DNA from: Orbilia blumenaviensis
Taxonomy: Eukaryota; Ascomycota; Orbiliomycetes; Orbiliales; Orbiliaceae
Assembly: GCA_036872755.1 (NCBI GenBank)
Contig: JAVHNS010000004.1
Span: forward strand, 1,116,001-1,180,000
Direction: 5' to 3'
Length of the DNA stretch: 64,000 nt
Shown: positions 45,155 to 57,805 of the stretch, one piece after another
How positions within the stretch are numbered: the first letter of the stretch is position 1
Layout of the letters: each line of letters opens with the position of its first letter
Translations under genes and position numbers: made by a program
Notes under the pieces: generated by a model
What the model was told of the DNA's origin: nothing
What the model saw: the letters and a program-made list of their open reading frames with translations, nothing else
Databases searched by the model: none

Positions 45155-45920
45155 CCCTAATAGCCTTTCAGGATGTCTAGCAGCCGATTGTGTAGTTTGG
45201 GTATTTGAACCGGCGCCCTCTGACTCGCCTTGGCCTTTTGACGGATTGCGCGATCGCGATCGCGATTGATAGATATTTACTTTCATTATACCTCGTAGCG
45301 CACAGCGAGGCCAGTTGGCCAAACAGGTCTTCGGGAACTCAAAGTCTGTCAACGTTTTTTACCCTAGGATGGCAGTGCTGCAGCAGGAACGCTTATCCAA
45401 CTTGAGGATGGCTCAGTGAAGAAATTTCGAAATCGAGAACTGCAATTGACGTGTGGTCAACAGCGTTTGGGACCGAGACTAAATTGACGTCATAGAGATA
45501 TGATTTGCTTGAGGCCAAAAATAACGGGGATGCGACGAACAGGATCCCAGCAGGTGTCCCACCCCGAGAGGCCTCGAGTAGGAAGACACAATATAAAGAG
45601 GGCTCTAGAATCCCTGTATCTACAGAATATCTCTCTCTATTTAATTCCTCACCGGTGTCATTCTATCTAGTCGAAATATCCGTCTTCATAACCTCAACTT
45701 GCAATTAACTTCTGCCAACGGATTGTAATCGGCCCCATAGCTTACCGCGTTGAGTCCAAATTGAATAAACATTATTGTTGGAAGACTGCTACCCAACACA
45801 TTTAGTCGTCAATCACTAACGTCATAGCCAGTCTACAAACGGCCATTCACACTATTCCAAAAAGCACAAAATCACAGGCCTAGAGCTATCAAGAACTGCA
45901 AAGGAAATAGTTAAGGAGCA
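45155..45920. other. Intergenic region
   Basis: No gene is supported. A 16-bp perfect palindrome (CGCGATCGCGATCGCG, 45249-45264) lies ~100 nt after the GTPase stop. The remainder is the likely promoter of the DUF3292-type gene. Confidence 0.5.
45249..45264. repeat. Perfect 16-bp GC-rich palindrome
   Basis: CGCGATCGCGATCGCG equals its reverse complement and contains two overlapping GCGATCGC words. It lies in the 3' flank of the GTPase gene; could form a hairpin in RNA. Confidence 0.5.
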
Positions 45921-48310
45921 ATGTCGACGACTGAAGACGCCGACCCAGTCTCCACTCACGCCTCCAGTATTATCCCTCTCCCAGCTACTTCCCCAGCCCA
46001 AAGACATGGCTCTGCAAACGCCCCGAGTGACAGCCATGCCCTAGCAGCGGCTGACCAAGATGTCAAAGGCGCAGCACAGACTGATCATGGCCATCGAGAG
46101 GTCAAGGATCTAGGGTGGAATGACCCTACTGATGAGATCCCAAAACCGTTGGTCGGAGGGTTGACGAATGATGTATGTATACTCCTCAGGCTGGGTGAGC
46201 GATAGTTCACAAGACGGTCGCTAATGAGAATATTATAGGACCTGTGGACTTTAATCCGCAGATTTAATAAGGTAAATGAAGGAGGCATGTTAATAGGGTC
46301 GGCAGCTTTTGTACTAATACCCGTTGAAATAGCAAATATATCATGTCAAAGCAATGCCGCGGGCTCCACCGGGTGGACTCGATCTCAACATTGCAGACGA
46401 CGATGAATTCTCGCCCGATAAGTTTCGATCGACGCTAGAAAGACTTTATATGACAGTAGTAAGTCCAGAAACATCCTCAATAGCATCGAAGTAATATTTA
46501 TCTCACGTTAATTATAGATCGTCGGCGTCATTGCTGGGTTCAAACACATAGCGAGACTTAGATCTTGGAATGAGCAAAAACGGACAGGAGCCTTTTGCGC
46601 AATCTATTTCCTGGCATGGTTGTTGGATCTAGTGGTCCCACTTCTCATCGGATTCTTCATAACTTTAATCGCATTTCCGAAATCGCGGCGGTACCTGTTC
46701 CCACCTACACCACTAGCACTAGTCGACGCAACAACCGGAAAATTGCAACAGCCACCAGCTGGTGTCCTCGCTTCGAAAGGCTCCCTCACCGGTGCTCCGG
46801 AAAAGCATGAAGGTGAGGCTGTTGAACATGAGGCCAGTAATTTCGTCAGCAGTATAGCGGCTATCGGGATCAATAGTGCCACTGGGCAGCACCCTGAAAA
46901 TCCGAAGCAGGATGAAGAGGGTACCATTGATACCAAAGTTCCGGATCCTTCTAGTGTTGCCATGAAGGCCACTGAGGCAAAAGACAAAGCTGCCGGTGGG
47001 ACAGGAAGAAAACATGATAAAGCCAAGGAACCAATGCAAAACGCGATGTGGTCAAAGATGAGACCATTGATGCATGGCATCGAGAGTTTGTCAGACACTT
47101 GGGAGAGATTTGCAAAGTATGTATATGTGAATTTAATTTTCAGATAGGTTTAAAGGATTACAGCATGCTGATAGCGATACAGTGCACTTTCTCCGACGCC
47201 GCCATTTCCCCAGAGGGCTCCGCGGACTCGATTGGCAGCAATTTTAGTCCCATTGCTTCTTGGGTCCTTCTTTGTAAACTCCTATATGATCATTAAGGGC
47301 GCTGGTTTCGGGTTCGGGTTCGCATTCTTTGGGCAGCCAGTTATCGATCGCGGAATCAAACTTCTGAACAAAAAGTTCCCGCATTGGCAGAAACTCCTCG
47401 AACTTCGCAAGTATGCCTTCCCATACCATCAATCTTACCTTCTGTTGTATATTTGCTAAATTACCACAGCACAATCCTTAAGGGTATCCCTACAAATGCT
47501 CAGCTCGCTATTACCTTACTTCGAATCGGCGAAGCCAACAAGGCCCCCATTCCGCCACCACCGCGTTCCGACTCTGCGCCATCCTCTGGTGCTGTAACTC
47601 CACACTCTGACTACGATCATGCAGAGCTTTCCGAAGGTCTGGATGCCACACAGGAAGAACTCTCCCGCGCAATCCGCCCTTCAACCCCACCTCATGTTAC
47701 CAAACCAGCTGCTGAGAAGCCCGAGAAGAAGAAAGCCTCCTCAAAGGTCCTTTCATTTTTCAAATCCACTACGAAGACTGGAGTGTCGACAGCCCTGGGA
47801 ACGGATAGGATTAAAGCACAGGTTGGCAGCGAACATGCTAAACAACGACTAGGTATATTACCAAATGAGAAGGAGATTCCCCCCATGGGTCCCGTGGACT
47901 TTCCAGCCAGGATGCACGGAAAGAAGGGGTCCATCTATATCACAGCCTCAGCGATAACTCCCTGCGTATCCTTCGCTTTCAAATCGAAGAGCGACCAAGT
48001 AAAGGAGATCATGTCTTCTGAGAACGGGGAGAAAGAAACCGTAACAACAAGTGGAGAAGCATTAGAAGGGTCAAGCTTGAAACCTGTATGGACAGTAGCT
48101 ATAAATGAGATTAAAGAGGTCCGAAAACTAGGAGGACTAGGATGGAAAGGCAAGCTTATTGTTGGATGGGCTCTGGAGAAGACTGTGACAGACGGGCTGG
48201 AGATCATTGATCGAAGGGGAAATAAGTACGTAGCTACGGCTATTACCTTAAGAGAGGAACTGTTTAATCGGTTAGTCAGTATGGGAGCGCAGAAGTGGGA
48301 GTCTTGGTAG
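45921..48310 (+). CDS. DUF3292-type fungal membrane-associated protein
   Basis: Six exons (45921-46172, 46239-46271, 46333-46458, 46518-47116, 47183-47410, 47470-48310) join to 692 residues; one exon is only 33 nt (DLWTLIRRFNK). Parts in order: a disordered N-terminus; DLGWNDPTDEIPKPLVGGL leading to DLWTLIRRFNK; QIYHVKAMPRAPPGGLDLN; FSPDKFRSTLERLYMTV; a first hydrophobic segment (AWLLDLVVPLLIGFFITLI); a disordered linker; a second hydrophobic segment (LAAILVPLLLGSFFVNSYMI, then a Gly/Phe-rich patch GFGFGFAFFG); GIPTNAQLAITLLRIGE; another disordered part; and a C-terminal folded domain (GSIYITASAITPCVSF ... VWTVAINEIKEVRKLGGLGWKGK ... RLVSMGAQKWESW) that resembles a PH-like/GRAM-type lipid-binding fold. 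The layout matches the uncharacterised fungal DUF3292 family as I remember it. It is probably an integral membrane protein near membrane contact sites; that role is inference. Confidence 0.72.
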
Positions 48311-48987
48311 ATAATTTCTTTCTGGGGTCGACGGATTTCGAGTCTGAGTTTTGAATACTTCAACATCGCATAGCTATTTTTGTATTGTGACGAGGAGACG
48401 TTCACTTGATACCTACTTTGGTACTGGTAGTTTTGTACGAATCGCTAACGTAGCATACGAATGAGAACCAAAAGTTTATTCTGAAACTTCAATATCACAT
48501 ATGCACACCCAGCAGTGACCATTCGGATTCTTGTTTTCACACGGTCAATATTGTAATCAAGTGTTGTCGACAACACATTCCCACCGATCTTGAGATTGTG
48601 GCAGACCGTCGCGTGTATCGACGATCCCGATCTAGAACCGGGGATAACCAGATTAGGCTCGTGGAAGACGTCATGGAATTTAACTTATCTCAAAATTAGT
48701 TCAAAGGGATTAGGTATATATGGGATTCTTCAGACCAGAATTTCAATAATGGCCATCCAAAATAATTATCTCTTTCGTAGCTTCAAAATTGAGATTGAGG
48801 TTATTACTAATACTTCAGGCTCCCAGGTTCTGCGGGTAGGGTGAGTATTGTTCCAAGAGAAGACAAAATATCTAGGTAAGCTGAAGAGGAAGCTATCGCG
48901 GGCACCCATGTAATCAGGATTCCAATTAATCTGTATACATGTATTGAAACTAGTCTCGGTATTGAAACGCACCACAGAGTCGAATTT
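48311..48987. other. Intergenic region
   Basis: No gene is supported. This is the 3' flank of the DUF3292-type gene and promoter of the FAD oxidoreductase. Confidence 0.5.
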
Positions 48988-50668
48988 ATGGCACCAAAGA
49001 AGATACTCGTCGTCGGCGCAGGTGCCGCGGGCATGTCTTGTGCCCATCACCTCTCCAACCACCCAGAACTTTTCAATATTACTGTTATTGAATCAACATC
49101 TTCTTGTGGTGGCCAAGCTTTCTCAATACCACTGGACGAATCCAGACATGGCGCCTCATGGCTAAACCAAGGCGTTCAAGGCGGCTCCCACATCTTCCGT
49201 CACACATTCTCTATGTTCCGCTCCCAAGGCTACGACGTCCACCCCGTCAATCTACAAATATCCTTCGGCAAAGGCTCAAAATTTTGGACAAATGTGTTTC
49301 CCACAAAGTTTCATGAAGCACATGAAAAAGAGATTAGAAAATTCAGAAAGGTGTTGAAGATTATTAAGTGGTTTAGTCTGGCCTTCGTGTTCATACCGAT
49401 CAAGGTAATGCTGAGGGTGTTTGGCTTTTCGAAGGACTTCAGGGACTATATGATCATGCCTTCTCTCGCATTGTTCCTAGGAACGGGAAATGCGACGCCA
49501 GAAGTTAACAGCGTCATTCTTGAACGGTTGTATGGAAGTCCAACTGTCGGGATGTGGTATGATGCCGAGACAAACGATAAATCTAAAAAGAAGGAAGGAG
49601 TCTTATCCGGAAATAACCCAGATATGGTGGTTTTCCCGAATTTATCTGAATTCTATGAAACCTGGAGGAAAAGCCTGGTCGGAAGAGGAGTAGAGGTTAG
49701 GTTGGAGACCGAAGTCGTTAAGGTACTCGAGCGGGGTAAGAAAGGCGTGAAGGTCCTCGTCAGGAAAGCGAGTGGCAAAACCGGTATAGAAGAGGCAGTG
49801 GAGGAATATGACGAACTGGTATTCGCCTGCCTTGCTGATACTGCTAAAAGGCTACTTGGGAAAGAGGCGACTTGGAGAGAACGGTTCGTACTAGGAAGAA
49901 CGAAATGGAGCGACGACGTTACCGTCACGCATTGGGACTCTGATTACATGGAGAATCATTATACCAACCACTTCGATGAAGAGCAAGCTGTAACAGCTAG
50001 CGGAACTGGAAGAGATGATTCGGCTCGCATAGCGCAAGGGAAGGCGTTTTCGCCGATGTACTATATTAAGCCATATGACCAGGAACCTGACAAGTTAGAA
50101 ATGATAAGTATTCACTTTCTAAATTTATATTATTCTATCAGGGACGCTAACATTATTTGCTCGAGGTCACGCTTTTAATTGCTCCGCCTATCAATATCAG
50201 TTTCCCAAATACCAGAATGCGGCAAACCCGTCCCTTGCAGTGCCTACGACCCCATTCGAACACCATGTGTTCCAAACAATCTACCTTAACAAAGCGCGAG
50301 ACTCACACCTTTGGCCAAAAGACTCGATTGATCCTTCGAAAGTTATCCAGGAAAACTGGTGGCATCAACTTTGCCATTCCTGGACACATTATGTATTCGT
50401 TGTTCCATGGTTATGGATGATCAACAATTCGAGACACACAAGGTATTGCGGAAGCTGGACACTGGTAAATGCACACGAGGTCGCAGTCATTAGCGGAATT
50501 GCGGCAGCATGGAGCTTGGGTGCAGAATACCCAGAAGAGATAGAGAGAGAGGACAAGGGAGGTATCTGGGAAGGTTTTGCAGTATTGTGTTTTAGGTTAT
50601 ACACACTCCTAGGGTATGGAAGGCTGTATAAGAGAAGGAAGGATGTGAAGAAGTTCCCGATCTTTTGA
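48988..50668 (+). CDS. FAD/NAD(P)-binding amine-oxidase-like oxidoreductase
   Basis: Two exons (48988-50107 and 50142-50668) give 548 residues. The N-terminal ADP-binding fold is clear: KKILVVGAGAAGMSCAHHL (GxGxxG), then the acidic end of strand 2 (VIESTSSCGGQA) and the flavin-contact RHGASWLNQGVQGG. A hydrophobic patch (about residues 130-155) and aromatic C-terminal segments (HYVFVVPWLWMINN; SWTLVNAHEVAVISGIAAA) complete it. The last segment is the usual C-terminal FAD-binding G/A-rich strand-helix (tl-naHE-avisGiaaA). Overall it looks like predicted FAD-dependent proteins of the COG2907 type, related to amine oxidases and desaturase-like enzymes, with unknown substrate. The single intron is only 34 nt (GTATTC..CAG), among the shortest plausible, and is required to keep the frame. 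No signal peptide. Confidence 0.8.
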
Positions 50669-52933
50669 TCAAGAGAGGAAACAAGAACTGCATGCCTTTC
50701 AAGATCTTGACGATAGCTGGGCAGCGTGACCGGTGGTCCTTGGTATTCTCCCTGCCTGCGCCTGCAGCCCTGTCGCATGCCTCACAGCAGGCAAAATTAT
50801 CCGAACACAAGGCTGGCAAAATAACACACAAGCTTGGTGTTGTGTACACATGGCTATATATATCCTTAATGAAGCATATCATATATCTCCTCCCAAGGCG
50901 GAGCTAACAACATACTGGTTTTTCGGATTTTTGGGGATGTCATGGATTTTTGGAACTGAAATGCAGTTTGCAGTCTGGTCAATAGTCTCCAGAACTTAAA
51001 ACCTCGAGGGCTTCAACCTCAAATCATTCTTGTATATTTAGAATGTGGCTGGTAGATATCGATAATCCTGAAGCTATACCTGATTTGACGTTGTACCAAG
51101 TGTCTGTTAAAGATATTTCTGACTTTACCTTGGCCAGTCATGGCCTTGGAACACGAATCGAATCCCCTGTATGCGCATCCAGTCAGCCGGATAAAAGCGA
51201 CGGGTCCAAATACGATGGCCTCATAGCCAAGGCCGAAAAATGAATTAATGAGAAAGAACTCCAAAGTCTTGTTTGATGCGCTATATATGTACGTGGGTGG
51301 ATCCAAGCAGTGATGCCTTGATTCCAAGACAAATGGCTAGCATGTGGTGTAGTTGCAGAAGTCCACTTTGTGTTGATAGTGGTCGTACGAGGTTGCCTTC
51401 TGACTTGACTTCGCCATTGTTTAGGCTCTAGACCTGATCTCCGCCGCGCCATCTTGCGAAAGGACTAGACTGATAATCCCACTAAATACCTATGCATACG
51501 GGCCAGATATATAGATTTTGACTTGGTGCGTCCGATTCTTCACGGCTGTCTAGGGGAAGCTTGCATGAGGCTCGAAATTTTGAAACATTTAATGCGGAGT
51601 CCAATCATCTAAGAGGGCTGCTAATTTTCAGCAGACGAACCAAGGTACCGCCAAGATGACAAGACCTTCAGATGACGAGCAACAGCTTGCTCTTCGGCAA
51701 ATAACGTTAGCCCCTTGCGGCTCTGGTATACAGAGATTGTATTCATGCATCCCGAGATTCCGATATCGATAACAAATAGCATCAGCTAATATTAGGTCTA
51801 ATGTGCTCTATGTGCATGCCTATAAGCCTACCGCTCGCGGATTGCGTATCCTGGGTGCCACAAATTCCCCTGGCGGTTGCAACTGTTGGATCCCGTCAAG
51901 ATAACGGTTTGTAAAGGACGGAGTCGGTTAGTAGCAAACAGAACCCGCGGTGATCAAACGCCAACCCAGGCAATCGATTTCCTCAGCTAGCTAAACTAGC
52001 CTTGAACAATATGAAGACTCCATGCAAATCTTTTTTGTTGAACTTGTCCTCGAATCAGGCTGGACTTCAAGACCTAAAAGCCGTGATCGAGACAGTGCTT
52101 AAAATAAACAATACGGTCTGGCAATAATCACCTTTGAAGAACTTCAAATCCAAGCTTCTGGATCCTTGAAATCCAGGCGCAGCAACTCGGAACCCACTTT
52201 TTATGTCCGACAAACATGAAATATCGATTGTTCAGCCGCCCCTCCTCGAAAGGCCGAGAGCAAGCAATCCCTCTGTCAAGGCAGGACAGTTACTCCAGAT
52301 GCAGCAAATACGGCTAGGATATCTTGCCTCCCGCGCCCTCATTGGCCGCTTAGCGATTCCAGCTCCCACCTCATGCTCCAGGCTCAGGATTTTGCAAGGA
52401 TTAATTTGATATTTTGGGACGCCGGCTTGCCAACTATTCCAGATTTGGATTGACGGTCCCTTTTCTCAGCTCAGCCTCATGGAGCGTGGGAAAGTCTCGG
52501 TGAAAAATCCGAGCCAGTTACTACATAGGTCCTGGCAAAGGACAGGAGCTTGAAACTCGGAACTGCAGTGAAATCCCTTTCTTAGCGGCAGACGGTTCGT
52601 GCCATGTGCGAGGCTCCCTTGTTGGTGAGATTCTCGACAAGCGGTTGGCATATATATAATCAGAATGGCAAGGTTCTTGAGTTTGACCCGTCTTACATTT
52701 CCCCCTTCTCTGCCTGATAGTTCAACGATTTTTATATTGGGGACGAGTCTTTTCGCATATAATACCCTTTGTTCGCCGTGCCTCTTCGCTCTTTCCTTTG
52801 TCTACCACCGTTAATTTATCTTGGAGTTTCTTGGTGCATCGTAGTGGATTCGGTTATCTTGATTTTTTCGGCTTTGGGGTAGAAACAACCGTATACGGCA
52901 GGAAGAGCGATAATAGCGAACGCAGATATAAGG
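50669..52933. other. Intergenic region
   Basis: No gene is supported over ~2.26 kb; frames of 60-130 codons here show no motifs. A TATAATA-type element lies near 52758, followed by a T/C-rich leader before the S41 peptidase ATG at 52934. Confidence 0.5.
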
Positions 52934-55564
52934 ATGCTGGGGAAAGCTACAGCGGCCTTGTTAGGCCTGGGAACACTGGTACATGCAGTAGCTGCACCTC
53001 AGAATAGCCCGTCTGCGACATCTTCGGCAAGAACACCTGGCGCAACGTCGGGTCCTGGATCTTATGTTCCATCAGCAGCTGACCTCGCGAGCGGCTGTGC
53101 CAACATTGGCCGTGTTGCAACAACATTTTTGAGAACTTCGGCTTCGCAAAGTGGGTTTCTGTTCCTTTTTGTGCTCGCAAAGATTTACTGGGATCTTTTA
53201 TTTTCCTTGATAATTGATCCTGGTAGAGAGACTGCCAGCTTGTTAACGTGATATTGTTTGTGCATGATAGGTGCCACTGAATTCCAGATCGATCCTAAAA
53301 TCGCCTACGATTGTTTGGCATCCATACCGCTGGAAAGCGAACCTGCTTTGGAGTTTTTATTTGAGCTCTCAAAATTCGTACAGTTCCAGAGTACAATTAC
53401 GTACCTGGCACGCCCGCCCGCGAACTCTGGACAGGATCCTATGGATATTTTAGGTGGTCTCACAGATCTATATAATAGTGTGGAGTCCGGTTCTCTTACA
53501 TCTTGGAACGATCTTGAAACACGGGTTGATAGGTTACTCTCTGGGTGTCACGAGGGCCATTTATATGTCGCCTGGGTGCTCCCTTCTCTTATTAACTTTA
53601 GAGCACCATTCAGTCTAATGAACTTAAGCCCTGATGGAAAAGAAGCATCAAAAGTTTACGTAGCGGACGATATTCTGGCACAAGCGAACACCCGTTTCCG
53701 GGCCTCGGCAATTACTCATATTGATGGCGAGGATGTAGTCACCGCCATTGAGCGATTGACCTATTTTGAAGCTTCACAATCGCCTGATACTCGGTGGAAT
53801 GCTGCTTTCCAGACTCAAAACCCTCCGAAGCTAGGGTCTTTTTATATAAGAACTCGGTACCCAGGATCGAACACTTTTACGTTGACATTTGAGAATGGAA
53901 CGACAACTGAATATAGATATACCGCCTTTGCACTAAATACTGCGGGCTCGAATATCTGGAGTGTTTTGACTGATGGGCAGTCCATTTGGGATAGACTTAT
54001 CAACGTCGACCCGAACTCAGGTCGTGGGTCGGGCTCTGGTGCGAGCAAACTGAGGGCTCGAGCTCTGGAGGAGCATAAGAAGAAGAGGATGGGTAATGAT
54101 CAACTTGATGAAGTTCTCCGTCGACTCCAGAAGCGTCAGTCTGGAAGCAATACTCCACCCCCACCATCGCAGTTGGTGAGGTACAACGCTTCCTTCCCAG
54201 ATACCCCACGTGTCAGACCATACATTCAGGATGTCAACCGGGTCGCTGGTGGATATTTCATGGCCGACTATACTGGCGACGATAGCAAGACCGCAATTAT
54301 CGATATTACTGGGTTCGCGCCCGACGATCAGACTGCTCAATTTGCGCCTCATGCCGTGCAAGCAGCCGTCGAGCTTTTCCTCGCGGAGGCTAAGCGTCGG
54401 GGGATGGAACGGCTTATTATTGATGTTCGTGGGAATGGCGGTGGTTATGTGAATATGGGTTACGATCTCTACAAACAACTTTTCCCGGCCTCCGATCCAT
54501 ACTCTGGAACCCGTCTCCGTTATCACCCCGCTTCTCTCAGGATCGCACAGGCATTTACTGAGCTTATCAATGAGGATGTTATTGAAACTCTTACTCGCGC
54601 TATTGGTGGCGGTATGGGAGAGAATTTGACAGTTGCGCAAGCAAATGCATATCAAGTTGCCTCCTACGCGTCTCTCAGTAACCTTGATCAGTTCCTGAGT
54701 TTGGATGAGGACGGTCGACCATTTACTTCCTTCGAGGATTTCTTCGGCCCCAGAAATATCTACGGAGACCAATTCACAAACATCCTTACCTATGATCTGA
54801 ACAACCTTCTTGCTGTGGGCGATCTTAGTTACGATATCACGGGTTATGGTGACCGGGCCTCATTCCGTACCCGGGACCCACCTTTCGCACCGGAGAATAT
54901 TATCCTTGTAACTGATGGTGTTTGCGCCTCTACCTGTGGTATCTTCGCCGAATTTTTACGAAACCAACAGCGAATTCGCACCGTTGTTATCGGAGGACGT
55001 CCAAACGGAGAGGCCTCGCCTGCAGTCGGCGGGACCCGTGGTACTCAAGTCATCCAGCACACAGCCCATATGCTGAACTTCGTTCAAATAGTTGAGAGTA
55101 ACATTAACCCACGAAACGCCGCTGAACGGCAGGAGTGGGATCGCATCTTCCCGAGGCCGTTCAAGATCAATATTGCTGAAGCAGCTGTGAATTGGAAGGA
55201 CAATATTCGACGAACAGACCCAACCCAGACACCACTACAGTTTTACCTTGAGGCCGCAGATTGCAGACTGTACTATACCAACCGGACTTTAATCCTTTCG
55301 CACGAATTATGGGAGCAGATTGACGAGCTGGCATGGGGTACCGATACAGATTGTGCTGTTGGTAGTCTGAAGAACGTAACAGTTGTGACTGGGGATGCTA
55401 ATGGTGTCCCCGTGTCGATTGGATCTAACGGCGATGTTGGGTTTAATAGCGGGTTTGGGGACACACCTCAGTTAACTGGTGATAAGATCATCGATACTGC
55501 AAAATTTATTTGGTATGGTGTCAGGTTTTCATTTGGATCTGTGGGAGGTCGACGAGGGTATTAA
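52934..55564 (+). CDS. Secreted S41-family (CPAF/UstP-like) peptidase
   Basis: Two exons (52934-53150 and 53271-55564, intron of 120 nt) give 836 residues. A signal peptide (MLGKATAALLGLGTLVHAVA) precedes a Ser/Pro/Gly linker. An N-terminal region has CHEGHLYVAW (His169, matching the catalytic His of CPAF-type S41 peptidases). A short basic, cleavable-looking linker follows (LRRLQKRQSGS, a Kex2-like site, about residue 360). The tail-specific-protease core then has TAIIDITGF, RLIIDVRGNGGG, and the nucleophile Ser626 in TDGVCASTCGIF, with a likely catalytic Glu653 in RPNGEASPAVGGTRG. Both halves and all three catalytic positions are present. It should be a secreted serine protease. The same family includes UstP of fungal ribosomal-peptide clusters, but most members lie outside such clusters. 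Substrate unknown. Confidence 0.85.
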
Positions 55565-57673
55565 TTTTTCTTCCATATTATTTTTGAGCGGCATATATCG
55601 AGTACATGCATACATGCATATGAGCGATTAACAGCATAGCTTATGTCTGAAACCTGAGCGGATGATTTCATGTGATTGGTTGTATATAATATTATTTCCT
55701 TAAAGGTGTTACTCGGCGTTCTATCATATCTTGCTGTCATAATTTTTTAACCTTTTATCATGCGCCATGAATATTTTCTTACCTGATCTCTTTAGTGTGC
55801 ATATACATGGATATACATCTAGCATTTGAGATTCGTCGGTTGGAGGATCTAATTTGGATGACAGCCTGAAAATATCTCTCATTCTTTACCTGTTTCATTT
55901 GTGTATTGAATTTGTCACACAGGAGACAATGCACTGGCTCACAAGCTTACGGAGTAAAATTCATGATCAACGAACTGACGTTTGCAACTGGCGTCTGGGA
56001 TCCAGCTTGTTTGCATGAGGGATTACGACAAACACAGCCGCACGCCGAACTGAGATGAGACGGGAAGGAAGATCCAACCAGCTCCAGTTGACGAGATGAC
56101 CCGAATGACCTGAAAATATATGCTGTGCAACCAGACCGATGATGCATTTTGAGTATAGTGGGAAACAGGGACCTATAGATGGTTTTTTTCTCCGGCAAGG
56201 CAGCTGGATCTCATCTGTGATCACAAGCCGGTGCGACCCAATCGAATGCAGAAAACAAGGCCTTGTAGGGTGCATGGCCTGAGCAAAGAGCACAGATGAA
56301 ACCTTCTTGCCGTTTGTTCATTCGTTTCCCTCTGTTTCCCCGCATTTTGCCTTCGGATATCCGAAAAATTATAGAGCCTCTGGCCCGATAAAAAAATTTT
56401 CTTTTCTTTTCTTCTTCTTCTGCTTTTTTCCTTTTCAAGAGCTCTGAATAGAGTTTGAAGAGGACTGGTGTTATTTTTCTCCGTGTAGAAATGTAGCCTG
56501 TGCCTCCGAAGGTGCCTCCGGCTGGTTTGTCCAAGATCGGCCAACGGGCAGCCAATAGCTCACCCCGGCCATGCCATAGAGGGTACCTGCCGACCCGGTA
56601 CCCCAGTTCCATGAAATTTGGTCGTCCCAAGTTTTCTTGAGAGCTTGGGTGGAGTCTTGTCCCAAGGTTCGCCCTCCCTGTCTTCGGCTCGTGATAGGCA
56701 TCGAGATTATGTCCGTTTGAATCTGAAAGTTAACGATGAGGGTGTCCTTGATGGATGAAGCAGCTTGAATTTCCGTCGAGCCGCCTGGTCTTCCGGCCGG
56801 GTGTTTGAGATGGACGGTGCTGCCTTCTGGGGAAGTTGGACTGCTCTGGCTCCACGGCTAGTTGGAACCCCGGCCAGACTTGGGTGCTGCATGGACAAGA
56901 ACTGGGGCGGGGAGTAACTCTAAAGTATAATCCCCGGAATTTAAAGAATCATGCGAGTCGACATACTTGCTGAGGTAACGATGATGTCGCTAGTAGGGTG
57001 GTGTCCGAATCCCTGCATATGGAAGGGCACTAAAGACGGCCACCTGACAGCATTCCCAATGCGCGTTGGCCACGAGTGAAGTCTTTTCTCGAAGAACATC
57101 ATGGTATAGTATGTCGCTTGCATGGTGATTCGACTGGCATCGACATTCACGAGTGATGTGATGTTTCCTTTCCCTTCCTTTCTTTTCTTTTCTGACAGGC
57201 CACCTGAGCACCCACAGCCGGTGCGACCTCTCCCCTTCTGTCTCGCGTCCACTCTCGTCCACTCTCCACTCCAAGCAGGGAGTAGCTACTGACTTAGTGG
57301 TCAAGAGGTTAAGTTAAGTCTGTTATATCATAACAACGGAAAAAAAAAAAAAAAAAAAAAAAGGAAAGAGAAGGACAGTGGCCAGCTATGCGGGTATTAT
57401 TATATCCCCACAACAGGCCGGCCGGGTCTGGACATTCCCTCCTTCCCATTCCATCCCCTTATCCAGCTTCACCCATGAAACTGCCCTTCCCTTACCCGGT
57501 CCTCTGCAATCTAATCGATATCGAGCGATCACCAACGGGAAGTCCGCTATCGTAGTACTAGCAGAACCAGGAGCGGCATCGTTAACATTGACGTTCACGG
57601 TCTTAACGACCTGCCTGAGCTGAGAAGCTTCTAAGTTGCCTCCGTCATGCCGCCGTTCTACCAGGCGCTGTCC
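55565..57673. other. Intergenic region
   Basis: No gene is supported over ~2.1 kb. It contains C/T- and T-rich stretches (56395-56450, 57160-57195) and a 23-nt poly(A) tract at 57340-57362. Minus-strand frames at 56211-56630 and 56941-57304 are basic, low-complexity and unrecognisable. The right part is the glucoamylase promoter, including C-rich, TATA-bearing sequence. Confidence 0.5.
57340..57362 (+). repeat. Poly(A) tract, 23 nt
   Basis: Twenty-three consecutive A residues about 440 nt upstream of the glucoamylase ATG (57806). Homopolymeric dA:dT tracts often exclude nucleosomes in fungal promoters. Confidence 0.8.
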
Positions 57674-57680
57674 TATTTAA
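57674..57680 (+). promoter_or_regulatory. TATA-like box of the glucoamylase gene
   Basis: TATTTAA lies 126 nt upstream of ATG 57806. It falls inside the in-frame extension that begins at ATG 57647, which argues that the mRNA starts downstream and that 57806 is the true start. Confidence 0.4.
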
Positions 57681-57805
57681 CGGGCCAGCAGCCCATCGGC
57701 CATCAACATGTCTCCGTCGTCGACTATTCTGCCAGCCAGCAGCTGCACCAGCTCCAGCTATCGGATTACTGGGATTCCATAGCTTCTCATTGTGCCTCAT
57801 TCGCT

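Noticed and set aside
56211..56630. 139-codon minus-strand frame near the glucoamylase promoter
   Set aside because: Basic Lys/Glu/Arg low-complexity translation from a C/T-rich promoter tract; no motif.
57647..57805. In-frame 53-residue N-terminal extension of the glucoamylase
   Set aside because: It carries a TATA-like box and leader-like sequence and would bury the signal peptide, so the start was set at 57806.
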